Positions 1-8,569 of a stretch of 64,000 nt of DNA are shown here, one piece after another (position 1 is the stretch's first letter; each line of letters starts with the position of its first letter). The notes below the pieces were generated by a model that worked only from the letters and a program-made list of their open reading frames with translations, had not been told where the DNA came from and searched no databases. The position numbers and the translations under genes were made by a program. Origin of the DNA: Nonomuraea spiralis (GTDB lineage: Bacteria; Actinomycetota; Actinomycetes; Streptosporangiales; Streptosporangiaceae); assembly GCF_014648435.1 (NCBI RefSeq), contig NZ_BMRC01000026.1, positions 62,001 to 126,000 of the forward strand, in the 5' to 3' direction.

Positions 1-320
1 TACGGTCCTGGCAGGCCGCCTACCGTGGGCTCGTCCCGCAGGACCACCTCGACGGCATGAACGCGGCCGCCCGCCGGCCCGCATGGGAACGATGGCTGGC
101 CCGTACGGCCTGGCCCAGGGAGGGAACCCTCGTGGCCGAGGCCGTCGCCGCGCTGAGCCGGGCGGGTTACCGGCAGGCCGTTCTGTGGGTCCTGGACGCC
201 AACGTGCGCGCCCGGCGGTTCTACGAGGCCGCCGGATGGCACGACGACGGGGTGGTCAAGGACGACGACAGCCGGGGTTTCGTGCTCACCGAGATCCGGT
301 ACCGGCGTCCGCTCGACTGA
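1..320 (+). CDS. GNAT N-acetyltransferase, 3' part, lacking the acetyl-CoA motif
   Basis: The frame is open from the window edge, so the 5' end lies outside. The visible protein opens with WQAAYRGLVPQDHLDG, typical of the N-terminal part of GNAT acetyltransferases. It ends with LWVLDANVRARRFYEAAGW and a DDDSRGF...EIRYRRPL tail, typical of the C-terminal part. Between EGTLVAEA and VAALSRAGYRQ the central strands and the Q/RxxGxG/A acetyl-CoA loop (about 45-55 residues in relatives) are missing, although the frame is intact. The product is therefore probably inactive and the gene decaying, unless the deletion is an assembly artefact. The ATG at 57 is an internal Met, not the likely start. Confidence 0.75.
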   Translation, partial: RSWQAAYRGLVPQDHLDGMNAAARRPAWERWLARTAWPREGTLVAEAVAALSRAGYRQAVLWVLDANVRARRFYEAAGWHDDGVVKDDDSRGFVLTEIRYRRPLD

Positions 321-342
321 CCACACGGACGGGTACGCCGGG

Positions 343-1221
343 TCAGGGCCTCGCGGCGGCCTGCCGGAGGGCGTCGACGAAGGCGGTGACCTGGGGGCGG
401 GCGTCTCCCCGGCGCCAGGCGATGGCGAGTTGTCCCGGGGGGAGGCCGGCCACCGGGCGATAGACCATGCCCGGCCGCTTGTAGAGCGTCGCGTTCCCCT
501 CGGCCACCAGCACGACGCCCAGCCCGCTGATCACCGCCTCGAACACCTCCTCCGGCGTGTTCGCCGTGACGCCGACGACCGGATCGTCGTCCCGCGCGTC
601 CCGGGCGAGCCAGAAGTCGCGCAGCGGGCCGGCGGCCGGGGGCAGCGCGATGAACGGTTCGTCCCGCAGCTCGGCGAACGGGACCTCGGCCAGCTCGGCC
701 AACCGGTGGTCGGCCGGCATCGCCACCCCCCGCCCCTCGGTGACCAGCACGTACGTCTCCAGCCCCGGCGGCACGGGCAGCCAGATGAACGCCACGTCGG
801 AGGACCCGTCGGCGAGGCCGCCGCTGGGGTCGTCCCAGCCCACGAGCCGGAGCGAGACCTCCCACCCCGGCAGGGCCCGGCGGAACAGCCGCAACGCCTC
901 CTGCTGCAACCCCCTGCCGACGGCCGTCTGCATCCCGATGATCAGAGTCCCCGTGGGGGCGGCGGCGCGCGCCGTCTCCACTCCGGCGGCCCAGCGTTCG
1001 AGCAGTTCCCGCGCCACGGGCAGCAGCGCCTCGCCCTGCCGGGTCAGCGTCACGCCGCTGGGCACGCGTTCCAGCAGGGCGAACCCGAGCTGTCGCTCCA
1101 GCACCCTGAGCTGCTTGGACAGGGCGGGCTGCGAGACGAAGAGCCGCTCGGCGGCGCGCGTCACGTTCAGCTCCTCGGCCACCGCGACGAAGTAGCGGAG
1201 CTCCCGCAGGTGCACGTCCAT
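343..1221 (-). CDS. LysR family transcriptional regulator
   Basis: Full-length LysR regulator of 292 residues. The N-terminal winged helix-turn-helix (about residues 4-62) reads LRELRYFVAVAEELNVTRAAERLFVSQ and is followed by the usual linker helix. A periplasmic-binding-protein-like effector domain runs from about residue 90 to 290. It is divergent from the aldo/keto reductase gene at 1284, with only 62 bases between start codons. A perfect inverted repeat with LysR geometry overlaps its own start codon, so autorepression and control of the reductase gene are likely. The ligand cannot be told from sequence. Confidence 0.93.
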   Translation of the reverse strand: MDVHLRELRYFVAVAEELNVTRAAERLFVSQPALSKQLRVLERQLGFALLERVPSGVTLTRQGEALLPVARELLERWAAGVETARAAAPTGTLIIGMQTAVGRGLQQEALRLFRRALPGWEVSLRLVGWDDPSGGLADGSSDVAFIWLPVPPGLETYVLVTEGRGVAMPADHRLAELAEVPFAELRDEPFIALPPAAGPLRDFWLARDARDDDPVVGVTANTPEEVFEAVISGLGVVLVAEGNATLYKRPGMVYRPVAGLPPGQLAIAWRRGDARPQVTAFVDALRQAAARP

Positions 1222-1234
1222 AACCGTTGGTTAT
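1220..1234. promoter_or_regulatory. LysR operator (T-N11-A inverted repeat)
   Basis: ATAACC-GTT-GGTTAT is a perfect 6-bp inverted repeat and contains T-N11-A (T1221 to A1233), the core recognised by LysR proteins. It sits in the lysR/aldo-keto reductase divergent promoter and covers the ATG of the LysR gene, so binding should block its own expression. Confidence 0.65.
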
Positions 1235-1283
1235 AGCAAAGGGTCTTGGACGCCGGCCGCCCCCGGGCGGCACGATCTCCGGC

Positions 1284-2264
1284 ATGAAGACACGTGAGCT
1301 CGGAACACTGCAGGTCCCCGCCCTCGGTTTCGGCGCGATGGTGCTCTCTCCCGGTGTGTACGGCGACATCGACGACACCCGTGCGCAGACGGCGTTGCAG
1401 GCGGCACTGGACGGCGGCGCCACCCACATCGACACCAGCGACGCCTACGGCCCGGACGGCCACAACGAACGCCTGGTCGGCCGCGCCCTGAAGGGCCGCC
1501 GGGACGAGGTCGTGGTGGCCACCAAGTTCGGCCTGGCGATCCCGGACGGCGAGCCGAGCCGGTCGTACCCGGTCGGCTACGCCTTCAACGAACTCCGCGT
1601 GAACGCCGACCCCCGCCTGGTCCGCCGCTACGCCGAGCGCAGCCTGCGCAACCTGGACACCGACGTGATCGACCTGTACTACCTGCACTACCCGGACCCG
1701 GGCGTCCCGCTGGAGGAGACGGCCGGCGCGATGGCGGACCTCGTGCGCGACGGCCTGGTCAGGCACATCGGCCTGTCGAACGTCACGGCGGACCAGCTCA
1801 GGGCCGCCCACGCCGTGCATCCCGTGACGGCCGTGCAGAACGAGTGGTCGATGTGGCGCCCGGTGGACCCCGAACTGCTGGCCACGGCCCGCGAACTGGG
1901 TGTCGGCCTGGTCGCCTGGAGCCCCCTCGGCAACGGCTTCCTCACCGGTACGGTGCAGCGGCTGGACGAAGGCGACTTCCGCCACAACGCGCCCCGGTTC
2001 TCGGCGGACAACCTGGCGAGCAACAACGACCGCTACGCCCCGATCCGCACCCTGGCCACGAACCTCGGCATCAGCCCCGCCCAACTGGCCCTGTCCTGGC
2101 TCCTGCACCAGGACGAGCACGTGGTCGCGATCCCGGGCAGTCGCACGCCTGCCCACATCGAGGAGAACCTGGCAGCCGCCGACCTCGTCCTCCACCCGGA
2201 CACCCTGAGCAGGATCGACGAGGCGCTGACCAGGTTCGAGGTGACCGGCGGCACCCTCCTCTGA
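1284..2264 (+). CDS. Aldo/keto reductase
   Basis: NAD(P)H-dependent oxidoreductase of the AKR superfamily, 326 residues, (beta/alpha)8 barrel. The catalytic tetrad is visible: Asp and Tyr in DTSDAYG, Lys in VVATKFG, His in YYLHYPDP. The C-terminal cofactor region AIPGSRTPAHIEENL is typical. The ATG at 1284 (MKTRELGTLQVP) is chosen over upstream codons because AKR proteins begin this way. It is divergent from the LysR gene and probably its target. The substrate is unknown; relatives are described as general aldehyde or ketone reductases. Confidence 0.92.
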   Translation: MKTRELGTLQVPALGFGAMVLSPGVYGDIDDTRAQTALQAALDGGATHIDTSDAYGPDGHNERLVGRALKGRRDEVVVATKFGLAIPDGEPSRSYPVGYAFNELRVNADPRLVRRYAERSLRNLDTDVIDLYYLHYPDPGVPLEETAGAMADLVRDGLVRHIGLSNVTADQLRAAHAVHPVTAVQNEWSMWRPVDPELLATARELGVGLVAWSPLGNGFLTGTVQRLDEGDFRHNAPRFSADNLASNNDRYAPIRTLATNLGISPAQLALSWLLHQDEHVVAIPGSRTPAHIEENLAAADLVLHPDTLSRIDEALTRFEVTGGTLL

Positions 2265-2281
2265 GCGCCTGGGCGCCTCGG

Positions 2282-2743
2282 TCAGGGGGCGTCGTTGCGT
2301 TCGATGAAGACCGTCGGGGCGTTGTTGTCGCGTACCAGGCGGGAGAGCAGGTCGGCGAGGGTGGCGCGTTCGGTCTCGTCCAGCCCCGAGGGCAGCTCGT
2401 CGATGCGCCGGCAGGTCTCGGTGTAGAACTCGTCGGCGAGCTTGGCGCCCTGCTCGGTCAGCTTGACCTGGACCGCGCGACGGTCCTTGGGGTTGGGCTC
2501 GCGGCGCACCATGCCGCGCTGCGCGGTACGGTCGACCAGCTCGGTGAGGCTGGACTTGGCCAGGCGCAACATCGCGCCCAGCTCGCTCATCCCGTACGGC
2601 TGCGCCATCAGCACGCACAGGAGCTGGCCCTGCTGGGAGGTCAGCCCGTACTCGCGGGCGGACTCGGCGTAGACGGCGTTGACCAGGAAGGTCGACCGCA
2701 CCAGGGCGGGGACGACTCCCAACTGCTCCTCGTGCTTGGCCAT
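2282..2743 (-). CDS. MarR family transcriptional regulator
   Basis: Winged-helix repressor of 153 residues. The recognition helices (YGMSELGAMLRLAKSSLTELVDRTAQRGMVRREPNPKDRRAVQVKLTE, split by the beta-wing DRRA) are classical MarR. It is convergent with the aldo/keto reductase, 17 bases apart, and divergent from the GH13 gene at 2902. A palindrome just upstream of its start is a likely operator. MarR proteins usually respond to phenolic or oxidative signals; the ligand here is unknown. Confidence 0.92.
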   Translation of the reverse strand: MAKHEEQLGVVPALVRSTFLVNAVYAESAREYGLTSQQGQLLCVLMAQPYGMSELGAMLRLAKSSLTELVDRTAQRGMVRREPNPKDRRAVQVKLTEQGAKLADEFYTETCRRIDELPSGLDETERATLADLLSRLVRDNNAPTVFIERNDAP

Positions 2744-2763
2744 AAGATCAGTTTAGCATAAAC

Positions 2764-2780
2764 AGTTCGGCTAGCGAACT
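2764..2780. promoter_or_regulatory. Palindrome upstream of marR, candidate operator
   Basis: AGTTCG-GCTAG-CGAACT is a perfect 6-bp inverted repeat with a 5-base spacer. It lies 21 bases upstream of the MarR start in an AT-richer stretch and on the GH13 side of the divergent promoter. Size and symmetry fit a MarR dimer site. Confidence 0.55.
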
Positions 2781-2901
2781 ATTGTGCGTACGAGCACGCG
2801 CTCGGCGGCCCGGTGTTGCCCGAGCCTGCCGTCCGCGCCCGACGCCCGCGCTTGGCGATTAAAAGGGCATTTGTCTCGTTTAGCTGGGTAGCACGGCCGC
2901 C

Positions 2902-4566
2902 ATGCGACTGACGTACACCTCTGACCTGTGGTGGAAAAATGCCGTCGTGTACTGCTTGGACGTCGAGACGTTCAAGGACGGTAACGGCGACGGCGTGGGC
3001 GACTTCCGCGGTTTGACCCAGCAGATCGACTATCTGGCGGGGCTCGGCGTGACCTGCCTGTGGTTGATGCCGTTCTTCCCCACCCCCAACCGGGACGACG
3101 GGTACGACATCACCGACTTCTACAGCATCGACCCCCGCCTGGGGACCTTGGGCGACTTCGTGGAGTTCATGCGGACCGCCCACGACAGGGGCCTGCGGGT
3201 GATCGCGGACCTGGTCGTCAACCACACCTCCGACCGGCACCCATGGTTCAAGGAGTCGCGCAGGAGCAAGGACTCGCCGATGCGCGACTGGTACGTCTGG
3301 TCCGACAAGCCGGAGCCCGACGACCCCGAGCAGGTGGTCTTCCCCGACAAGGAGAACTCCGTCTGGCAGTACGACAAGGGCAGCGGCCAGTACTACCTGC
3401 ACAGCTTCTACCGCCACCAGCCGGACCTGAACGTCGGCAACCCCGAGGTCAGGGACGAGATCACCCGCATCCTCGGCTTCTGGATGGAGCTCGGGCTGGC
3501 GGGCTTCCGCGTGGACGCCGTCCCGTTCCTCATCGAGAACGTCGACCCCGAGCTGGCCGATCCGCACGAGTTCCTGGCGGACCTGCGGGCGTTCATGACC
3601 AGGCGCAAGGGCGGCTCGATCCTGCTGGGCGAGGTCAACCTCCCGTACCGGGACTTATTGCGGTTCTTCGGTGAGGGGCTCGGTGACCAGCTCACCATGT
3701 GCTTCGACTTCATCGGCATGCAGAACAGCTGGCTCTCCCTGGCCCGCAACAGCGCCCGTCCCCTGATGAACGCCTTGAAGGATCGTCCCCGTGCTCCCAA
3801 GGACTGCCAGTGGGCGATGTTCCTGCGCAACCACGACGAGCTGACCCTCGACAAGCTCACCGAGGAGGAGCGCCAGGAGATCTTCGAGGCGTTCGGCCCC
3901 CGTAAGGACATGCAGATCTTCGGCCGCGGCCTGCGCCGGAGGTTGCCGACGATGCTCGGCGGGGACCTGCGGCGCGTCAAGATGGCCTACAGCCTGCTGT
4001 TCTCCCTCCCCGGCACCCCCGTGATCTTCTACGGCGAGGAGATCGGCATGGGGGAGAACCTCGACGAGGAGGGGCGGCTGGCGGTCCGCATCCCCATGCA
4101 GTGGTCCGAGGACGGCGGCTTCAGCCAGTCTCCCGACACGGTCCGCGAGGTCCCGGAGGGCTCCTTCGCGCCCGACCGGGTGAACGTGGCCGACCAGCGA
4201 CGGGACACCGACTCGCTGCTGCGCTGGTTCCAGTTGCTCATCGAGCGGTATCGCGAGTGCCCTGAGCTGGCGTGGGGGCAGTACACCGTGCTGGACGCCG
4301 GCGACGACGCGATCTTCGTGCACCGCTGCGACGCCGACGGCGCGACGGTCGTGGTCGCCCACAACCTGTGCGACACGGCCAGGGACGTCGAGCTGCGACT
4401 GGACGGCCTGGAGCACTGCGACCTCACGGACCTGCTGGTGGACGGCACGCTGAAGGTGTCGGCCGACGGCACGGTCAAGCTCGCGCTGGATCCGCACGGT
4501 TGCCGCTGGCTGCGCGCCTCCCCTCCCGAGCTGCCCCCGGAGGACGCCTCGGTCATGTCGCAGTGA
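2902..4566 (+). CDS. GH13 alpha-amylase family protein, trehalose-synthase-like
   Basis: Glycoside hydrolase family 13 enzyme, 554 residues, cytoplasmic (no signal peptide). The first barrel motif (LMPFFPTPNRDDGYDITDF) and ADLVVNHTSDRHPWF are those of trehalose synthase / oligo-1,6-glucosidase relatives. The catalytic residues are present: nucleophile Asp205 in GFRVDAVP, acid/base Glu244 in LLGEVN, and Asp312 in LRNHDEL. A beta-sandwich C-domain follows the barrel. True trehalose synthases share this layout, but the exact activity (maltose-trehalose interconversion or alpha-glucosidase) cannot be fixed from sequence. It stands alone downstream of the MarR promoter region with no other trehalose genes. 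Confidence 0.88.
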   Translation: MRLTYTSDLWWKNAVVYCLDVETFKDGNGDGVGDFRGLTQQIDYLAGLGVTCLWLMPFFPTPNRDDGYDITDFYSIDPRLGTLGDFVEFMRTAHDRGLRVIADLVVNHTSDRHPWFKESRRSKDSPMRDWYVWSDKPEPDDPEQVVFPDKENSVWQYDKGSGQYYLHSFYRHQPDLNVGNPEVRDEITRILGFWMELGLAGFRVDAVPFLIENVDPELADPHEFLADLRAFMTRRKGGSILLGEVNLPYRDLLRFFGEGLGDQLTMCFDFIGMQNSWLSLARNSARPLMNALKDRPRAPKDCQWAMFLRNHDELTLDKLTEEERQEIFEAFGPRKDMQIFGRGLRRRLPTMLGGDLRRVKMAYSLLFSLPGTPVIFYGEEIGMGENLDEEGRLAVRIPMQWSEDGGFSQSPDTVREVPEGSFAPDRVNVADQRRDTDSLLRWFQLLIERYRECPELAWGQYTVLDAGDDAIFVHRCDADGATVVVAHNLCDTARDVELRLDGLEHCDLTDLLVDGTLKVSADGTVKLALDPHGCRWLRASPPELPPEDASVMSQ

Positions 4567-4570
4567 AGGC

Positions 4571-5170
4571 TCAGCGGGCCGGGGGCGGGTAGGCCGACAT
4601 GGCGAGCTCGGCGACGCTCAGCAGGTCGGCGTAGGGGGCGCCGTCGCGTGACTGCGTGGACATGCCCTGGATCACCGAGGCGAAGTAGGTGGCCAGGGCT
4701 CCCGTGTCGGTGCCGGGGGCCAGGCGGCCGGCCGCGACGTCGTCGTCGATCCGTCCCCGCAGCGCCGCCTTGGCCTCCTCCCTGAACCCGCGCAGCAGCT
4801 CCTCCACCTCGGCGGACTCTGGCCCGCAGTTCACCGCCGCGCTGATGATCAGGCAGCCGGGCGGGTGGCCCGCGTCCGCGTACTCGGCCGCGGACTCGCG
4901 CAGCACGCGCTCGATGGCCTGCCGGCCAGTGGGCTCCTCGGCCAGCGCCCTGGTGGTGAAGGCGCCGTAGGTCTGCTGGTAGCGCCGCACCGCCTCCTCG
5001 AACAGCCGCCGTTTGTCGCCGAAGGCCGCGTACAGGCTGGGGGGTTTGATGCCCATGGCGGCGGTCAGCTCGGCGATCGAGGTCGCCTCGTAGCCGTGCC
5101 GCCAGAACGCGCGCAGCGCGCTCTCCAGTGCGGTGTCCCTGTCGAAAGCTCGTTGCCTGGCCATGTCCAC
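4571..5170 (-). CDS. TetR/AcrR family regulator
   Basis: TetR-type repressor of 199 residues. The helix-turn-helix is at about residues 10-55 (ALRAFWRHGYEATSIAELTAAMGIKPPSLYAAFGDKRRLF). The ligand domain contains PPGCLIISAAVNCGPES, typical of the subgroup annotated with a TetR_C_11-like domain. A start at Met3 is also possible. It is convergent with the GH13 gene by 4 bases and divergent from the SDR gene. Two copies of its likely operator lie in the shared promoter, so it probably represses itself and the SDR/hydrolase operon. Confidence 0.92.
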   Translation of the reverse strand: MDMARQRAFDRDTALESALRAFWRHGYEATSIAELTAAMGIKPPSLYAAFGDKRRLFEEAVRRYQQTYGAFTTRALAEEPTGRQAIERVLRESAAEYADAGHPPGCLIISAAVNCGPESAEVEELLRGFREEAKAALRGRIDDDVAAGRLAPGTDTGALATYFASVIQGMSTQSRDGAPYADLLSVAELAMSAYPPPAR

Positions 5171-5175
5171 ATTCT

Positions 5176-5214
5176 ATAGCGATCGCTATGTTATTGTTTC
5201 TGTATCGATCGCTA
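5176..5214. promoter_or_regulatory. Twin TetR operators in the tetR/SDR divergent promoter
   Basis: ATAGCGATCGCTAT (5176-5189) is a perfect 14-bp palindrome. TATCGATCGCTA (5203-5214) is a near copy sharing the half-site GATCGCTA. They sit between the TetR start and the SDR start, in the AT-rich core promoter, as expected for a self-regulating TetR. Confidence 0.75.
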
Positions 5215-5231
5215 AAGAAAGGGTTCGAGCG

Positions 5232-5957
5232 ATGAAGACTGCCCTGGTCACGGGTGCCGGCAGGGGGATCGGCCGCGCCATCGCGCTGCGCCTCGCCAAG
5301 GACGGGTTCCGCGTGATCGTCAACTACGCCAGGGACTCGGCGGCGGCCGAGGAGGTCGTGAGGCTGATCGGGGCGAACGCGGTCGCCGTACGGGCGGACC
5401 TGGGGGTGCCCGAGGACGTCGCCCGGCTCGCCGAGCGGGTGGCCGACGAGACGGACGTGCTCGACGTGCTGGTCAACAACGCGGGCATCGGCACGTCCAA
5501 GCCCCTCGTGCAGGAGACGGAGGAGGGCTACGACCGGCTGTTCGCGGTCAACGTCAAGGGCCTGTTCTTCCTCACCCGGCAGGTGTTGCCGCTCATCCCG
5601 GACGGCGGCCGGATCGTCAACATCACCTCCGGCGTGGCCCGCATCGCCTTCCCCGAGGCCATCGCGTACTCGATGACCAAGGGCGCGGTGCAGGTGTTCA
5701 CGCTGGCCCTGGCCAAGGAGCTGGGCCCGCGCGGCATCACGGTCAACAACGTCGCGCCCGGCATCATCGACACCGACGTCAACGCGGGCTGGCTGCGGGG
5801 GAACCCCGAGGCCCTCGCGTACGCGGCGAGCAGGCACGCGCTCAACCGGATCGGCCTGCCCGAGGAGATCGCGAACGTGGTCGCGTTCGCCGCCTCGCCC
5901 GAGGCGAGCTTCATCACCGGCACCACCCTCGACGCCACCGGCGGCGGAAACCTCTAG
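5232..5957 (+). CDS. SDR family oxidoreductase
   Basis: Classical short-chain dehydrogenase/reductase, 241 residues. The cofactor loop TGAGRGIGR is at the N-terminus, NNAGIG in the middle, and the catalytic Tyr146 and Lys150 are in YSMTK. The end (FITGTTLDATGGGNL) is typical of the family. The ATG at 5232 follows an AGAAAGGG ribosome binding site; upstream in-frame Met codons lie inside the TetR gene or operator. It is the first gene of an operon with the hydrolase 10 bases downstream and is probably repressed by the divergent TetR. The substrate is unknown. Confidence 0.93.
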   Translation: MKTALVTGAGRGIGRAIALRLAKDGFRVIVNYARDSAAAEEVVRLIGANAVAVRADLGVPEDVARLAERVADETDVLDVLVNNAGIGTSKPLVQETEEGYDRLFAVNVKGLFFLTRQVLPLIPDGGRIVNITSGVARIAFPEAIAYSMTKGAVQVFTLALAKELGPRGITVNNVAPGIIDTDVNAGWLRGNPEALAYAASRHALNRIGLPEEIANVVAFAASPEASFITGTTLDATGGGNL

Positions 5958-5967
5958 GAGACAGATC

Positions 5968-6741
5968 ATGCCCTCGGTCATCCACGACGGCGGTCACGTG
6001 CACTTCAACCGGGCAGGCGGCGGCCCCGGCCTGGTCATGGTGCACGGCACCGGCGGCGACGCCGCCACCAACTACGCCCACCTCGTCCCGAACCTCGCCG
6101 ACATCCGCACGGTGATCACCCCCGACTACGCGGGCAGTGGCGAGACCGCCGACCCCGGTGGCGACCTCACGCTCGACCTGCTGATCGAACAGGTCGCGGC
6201 GACCTTCCCCGAAGACGGCCCGTCCGACCTCGTCGGCTTCTCGCTGGGGGCCGTGGTGGCGGCCGGGCTCGCGGCCCGGTATCCCGAGCTGGTCAGGCGG
6301 CTGGTGCTGATCGCGGGCTGGACGCACATCGGCGACCCCCGCCTCCGGCTCGGCCTGCACACCTGGGCGCGCCTGGCGGCCACCGACCCCGAGAGCTACG
6401 CGGCGTACGGCCCGCTGGTCGGTTTCAGCCCGGCCTTCGTGAGCGGCCTGGGCGAGGACGGCCTGAAGGCGATGCTGGCCGGCGACCCGCCGCCCGGCAC
6501 CGTACGCCAGATCGAGCTGGACCTCAGGACCGACATCCGGGACCTGCTGCCCGCGATCACCGCGCCCACACTGGTCATCGGCTGCACGCAGGACCACCTC
6601 GTCCCGGTCGAGCACGCCCGCGCCCTGCACGCCGCGCTGCCCGGCAGCCGGTACGCCGAGCTGGACAGCGGCCACGTGGTGTTGCACGAACGTCCCGCGG
6701 AGGTGACAGCCCTGATCCGCGATTTCGTAACCAACGAGTAA
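5968..6741 (+). CDS. Alpha/beta hydrolase
   Basis: Soluble alpha/beta-hydrolase fold enzyme of 257 residues. It has the oxyanion HG motif (MVHGTGGD), nucleophile Ser92 in GFSLGA, an acid in the strand before QDHLVP, and His236 in SGHVVLHERP. A TAGGAGA ribosome site precedes the ATG. It follows the SDR gene by 10 bases, so the two probably share a substrate or inducer under the TetR repressor. The natural ester or amide is unknown. Confidence 0.9.
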   Translation: MPSVIHDGGHVHFNRAGGGPGLVMVHGTGGDAATNYAHLVPNLADIRTVITPDYAGSGETADPGGDLTLDLLIEQVAATFPEDGPSDLVGFSLGAVVAAGLAARYPELVRRLVLIAGWTHIGDPRLRLGLHTWARLAATDPESYAAYGPLVGFSPAFVSGLGEDGLKAMLAGDPPPGTVRQIELDLRTDIRDLLPAITAPTLVIGCTQDHLVPVEHARALHAALPGSRYAELDSGHVVLHERPAEVTALIRDFVTNE

Positions 6742-6766
6742 TTTGTCCTGGTTACCCTCCAGGCAC

Positions 6767-8518
6767 ATGCAGACCAAGAAGCTCGCCGTCTCCGGGGCCG
6801 CGGCGCTGACCGGGCTGGCCCTGGTGGCGCTGCCCGCCCACGCGAACGGGGACAAGAGCGTCACCGTCACCGTGATGGGGACGTCGGACATCCACAGCAA
6901 CGCCCTCAACTGGGACTACTTCAAGGACGCCGCCTACTCCGACAAGCAGGGCAACACCATCGGCCTGGCGCAGGTGTCGTCGCTGGTCAACAAGGTCAGG
7001 GCCGAGCGCGGGGCGGACCACACGCTGCTGTTCGACTCGGGTGACACCATCCAGGGTACGCCGCTGGCGTACTACTACGCCAAGGTCGAGCCGATCACCG
7101 AGACCGGCCGGACCCACCCGATGGCCAAGGCCATGAACGCCATCGGCTACGACGCCGTCACCCTGGGGAACCACGAGTTCAACTACGGTCTGCCGCTGCT
7201 GGCCACCTGGATCAAGCAGATGCGGGCGCCGGTGCTGGGCGCGAACGCGGTGCAGGCCAAGAGCGGGCTGCCGGCGTACGAGCCGTTCGTGATCAAGACG
7301 ATGAAGGTCAAGGGCGACAAGCCGATCAAGGTCGGCGTGCTCGGCCTGACCAACCCGGGTGTGGCCATCTGGGACAAGGCGAACGTCGAGGGCAAGCTGC
7401 GCTTCACCGACCTGGTCGAGTCGGCCAGAAAGTGGGTGCCGGTCATCCGCGGCCTCGGCGCGGACGTGGTCGTGGTGACCGCGCACGCGGGCGACAGCGG
7501 CATGTCCTCCTACGGCACCGACCTGCCGGTGGAGAACGCCTCGGCGCTGGTCGCCGAGCAGGTGCCGGGCATCGACGCCGTGCTGTTCGGCCACGCGCAC
7601 AACGAGGTCGCCCAGCGCTTTGTGACCAACAAGGTCACCGGGCAGCAGGTGCTGCTCACCGAGCCGGGCAAGTGGGGCCAGCGCCTGTCGCGGCTCGACT
7701 TCACCCTCACCAAGCAGCGCGGCAAGTGGGTCGTGACCGGGAAGACCTCCGCCACCCTCAACACCAACACGGTCACGGAGGACCCGAAGATCGTCTCGCT
7801 GCTCAAGCCGCAGCACGACACCACGATCGGCTACGTCAACAAGGTCGTCGCCAAGTCGGCCGAGGAGCTGTCGGCGGCCGAGTCGCCGTACAAGGACACG
7901 CCGATCCTCGACTACATCCAGCAGGTGCAGACCGAGACCGTGAAGGCGGCCCTGCCGGACAACACGCTGCCGGTGTTGTCCATCGCCGCGCCGTTCAGCC
8001 GCACCGCGGTCTTCCCCGCCGGTGACGTGCGCGTCAGGGACGTGGCGGGGCTCTACGTCTACGACAACACGCTGCTGGCGATCAAGCTGACCGGCGCCCA
8101 GATCAAGGACTATCTGGAGTACTCGGCCCGGTACTTCAACCAGCTCAACCCGGGCGACCCGGTGGACGTCACCAAGCTGACGAACGCCGCCAACACCCCG
8201 GACTACAACTACGACCAGCTCTCGGGCGTGTCGTACGACATCGACGTGGCCAAGCCCGCCGGGCAGCGCATCGCCAACCTCACCTTCGAGGGCGCGCCGA
8301 TCCCGGCCGGCAAGGAGTTCGTGGTCGCGATCAACAACTACCGCCAGTCGGGCGGCGGTGGCTTCCCGCACGTCACCAACGCTCCCGTGTTGTACAACGC
8401 GCAGGTGGAGATCCGTCAGGCGCTGATCGAGTACGCCACCGCCAAGGGCACGATCAACCCCGCCGACTTCGCCTCCGCCAACTGGAAGCTGACCCGCGAC
8501 GGGGCTCCGCTGTTCTGA
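6767..8518 (+). CDS. Secreted bifunctional metallophosphatase/5'-nucleotidase
   Basis: UshA-like 5'-nucleotidase of 583 residues, exported. A Sec signal peptide (LAVSGAAALTGLALVALPAHA) ends near residue 30. The calcineurin-like metallophosphatase domain has all metal motifs: MGTSDIHSN, FDSGDTIQGT, LGNHEFNYG, TAHAGDSG and FGHAHNEV. The C-terminal 5'-nucleotidase domain has the NNYRQSGGGGFP loop that stacks the nucleobase. The ATG at 6767 is chosen because it gives a compact signal peptide. No LPXTG or transmembrane anchor is visible, so the enzyme is likely secreted to scavenge phosphate and nucleosides. Confidence 0.93.
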   Translation: MQTKKLAVSGAAALTGLALVALPAHANGDKSVTVTVMGTSDIHSNALNWDYFKDAAYSDKQGNTIGLAQVSSLVNKVRAERGADHTLLFDSGDTIQGTPLAYYYAKVEPITETGRTHPMAKAMNAIGYDAVTLGNHEFNYGLPLLATWIKQMRAPVLGANAVQAKSGLPAYEPFVIKTMKVKGDKPIKVGVLGLTNPGVAIWDKANVEGKLRFTDLVESARKWVPVIRGLGADVVVVTAHAGDSGMSSYGTDLPVENASALVAEQVPGIDAVLFGHAHNEVAQRFVTNKVTGQQVLLTEPGKWGQRLSRLDFTLTKQRGKWVVTGKTSATLNTNTVTEDPKIVSLLKPQHDTTIGYVNKVVAKSAEELSAAESPYKDTPILDYIQQVQTETVKAALPDNTLPVLSIAAPFSRTAVFPAGDVRVRDVAGLYVYDNTLLAIKLTGAQIKDYLEYSARYFNQLNPGDPVDVTKLTNAANTPDYNYDQLSGVSYDIDVAKPAGQRIANLTFEGAPIPAGKEFVVAINNYRQSGGGGFPHVTNAPVLYNAQVEIRQALIEYATAKGTINPADFASANWKLTRDGAPLF

Positions 8519-8528
8519 GCCGCCGTCC

Positions 8529-8569
8529 GTGACAGGGCGGGTGCCCGGCCCGGGCGCCCGCCCTGTCAC
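8529..8569. terminator. Bidirectional hairpin between 5'-nucleotidase and cydB
   Basis: GTGACAGGGCGGG (8529-8541) pairs perfectly with CCCGCCCTGTCAC (8557-8569), with a further GC-rich extension into the loop. The 13-bp stem lies between two convergent genes and overlaps the cydB stop codon, fitting a shared rho-independent-type terminator without a strong U-tract. Confidence 0.75.
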
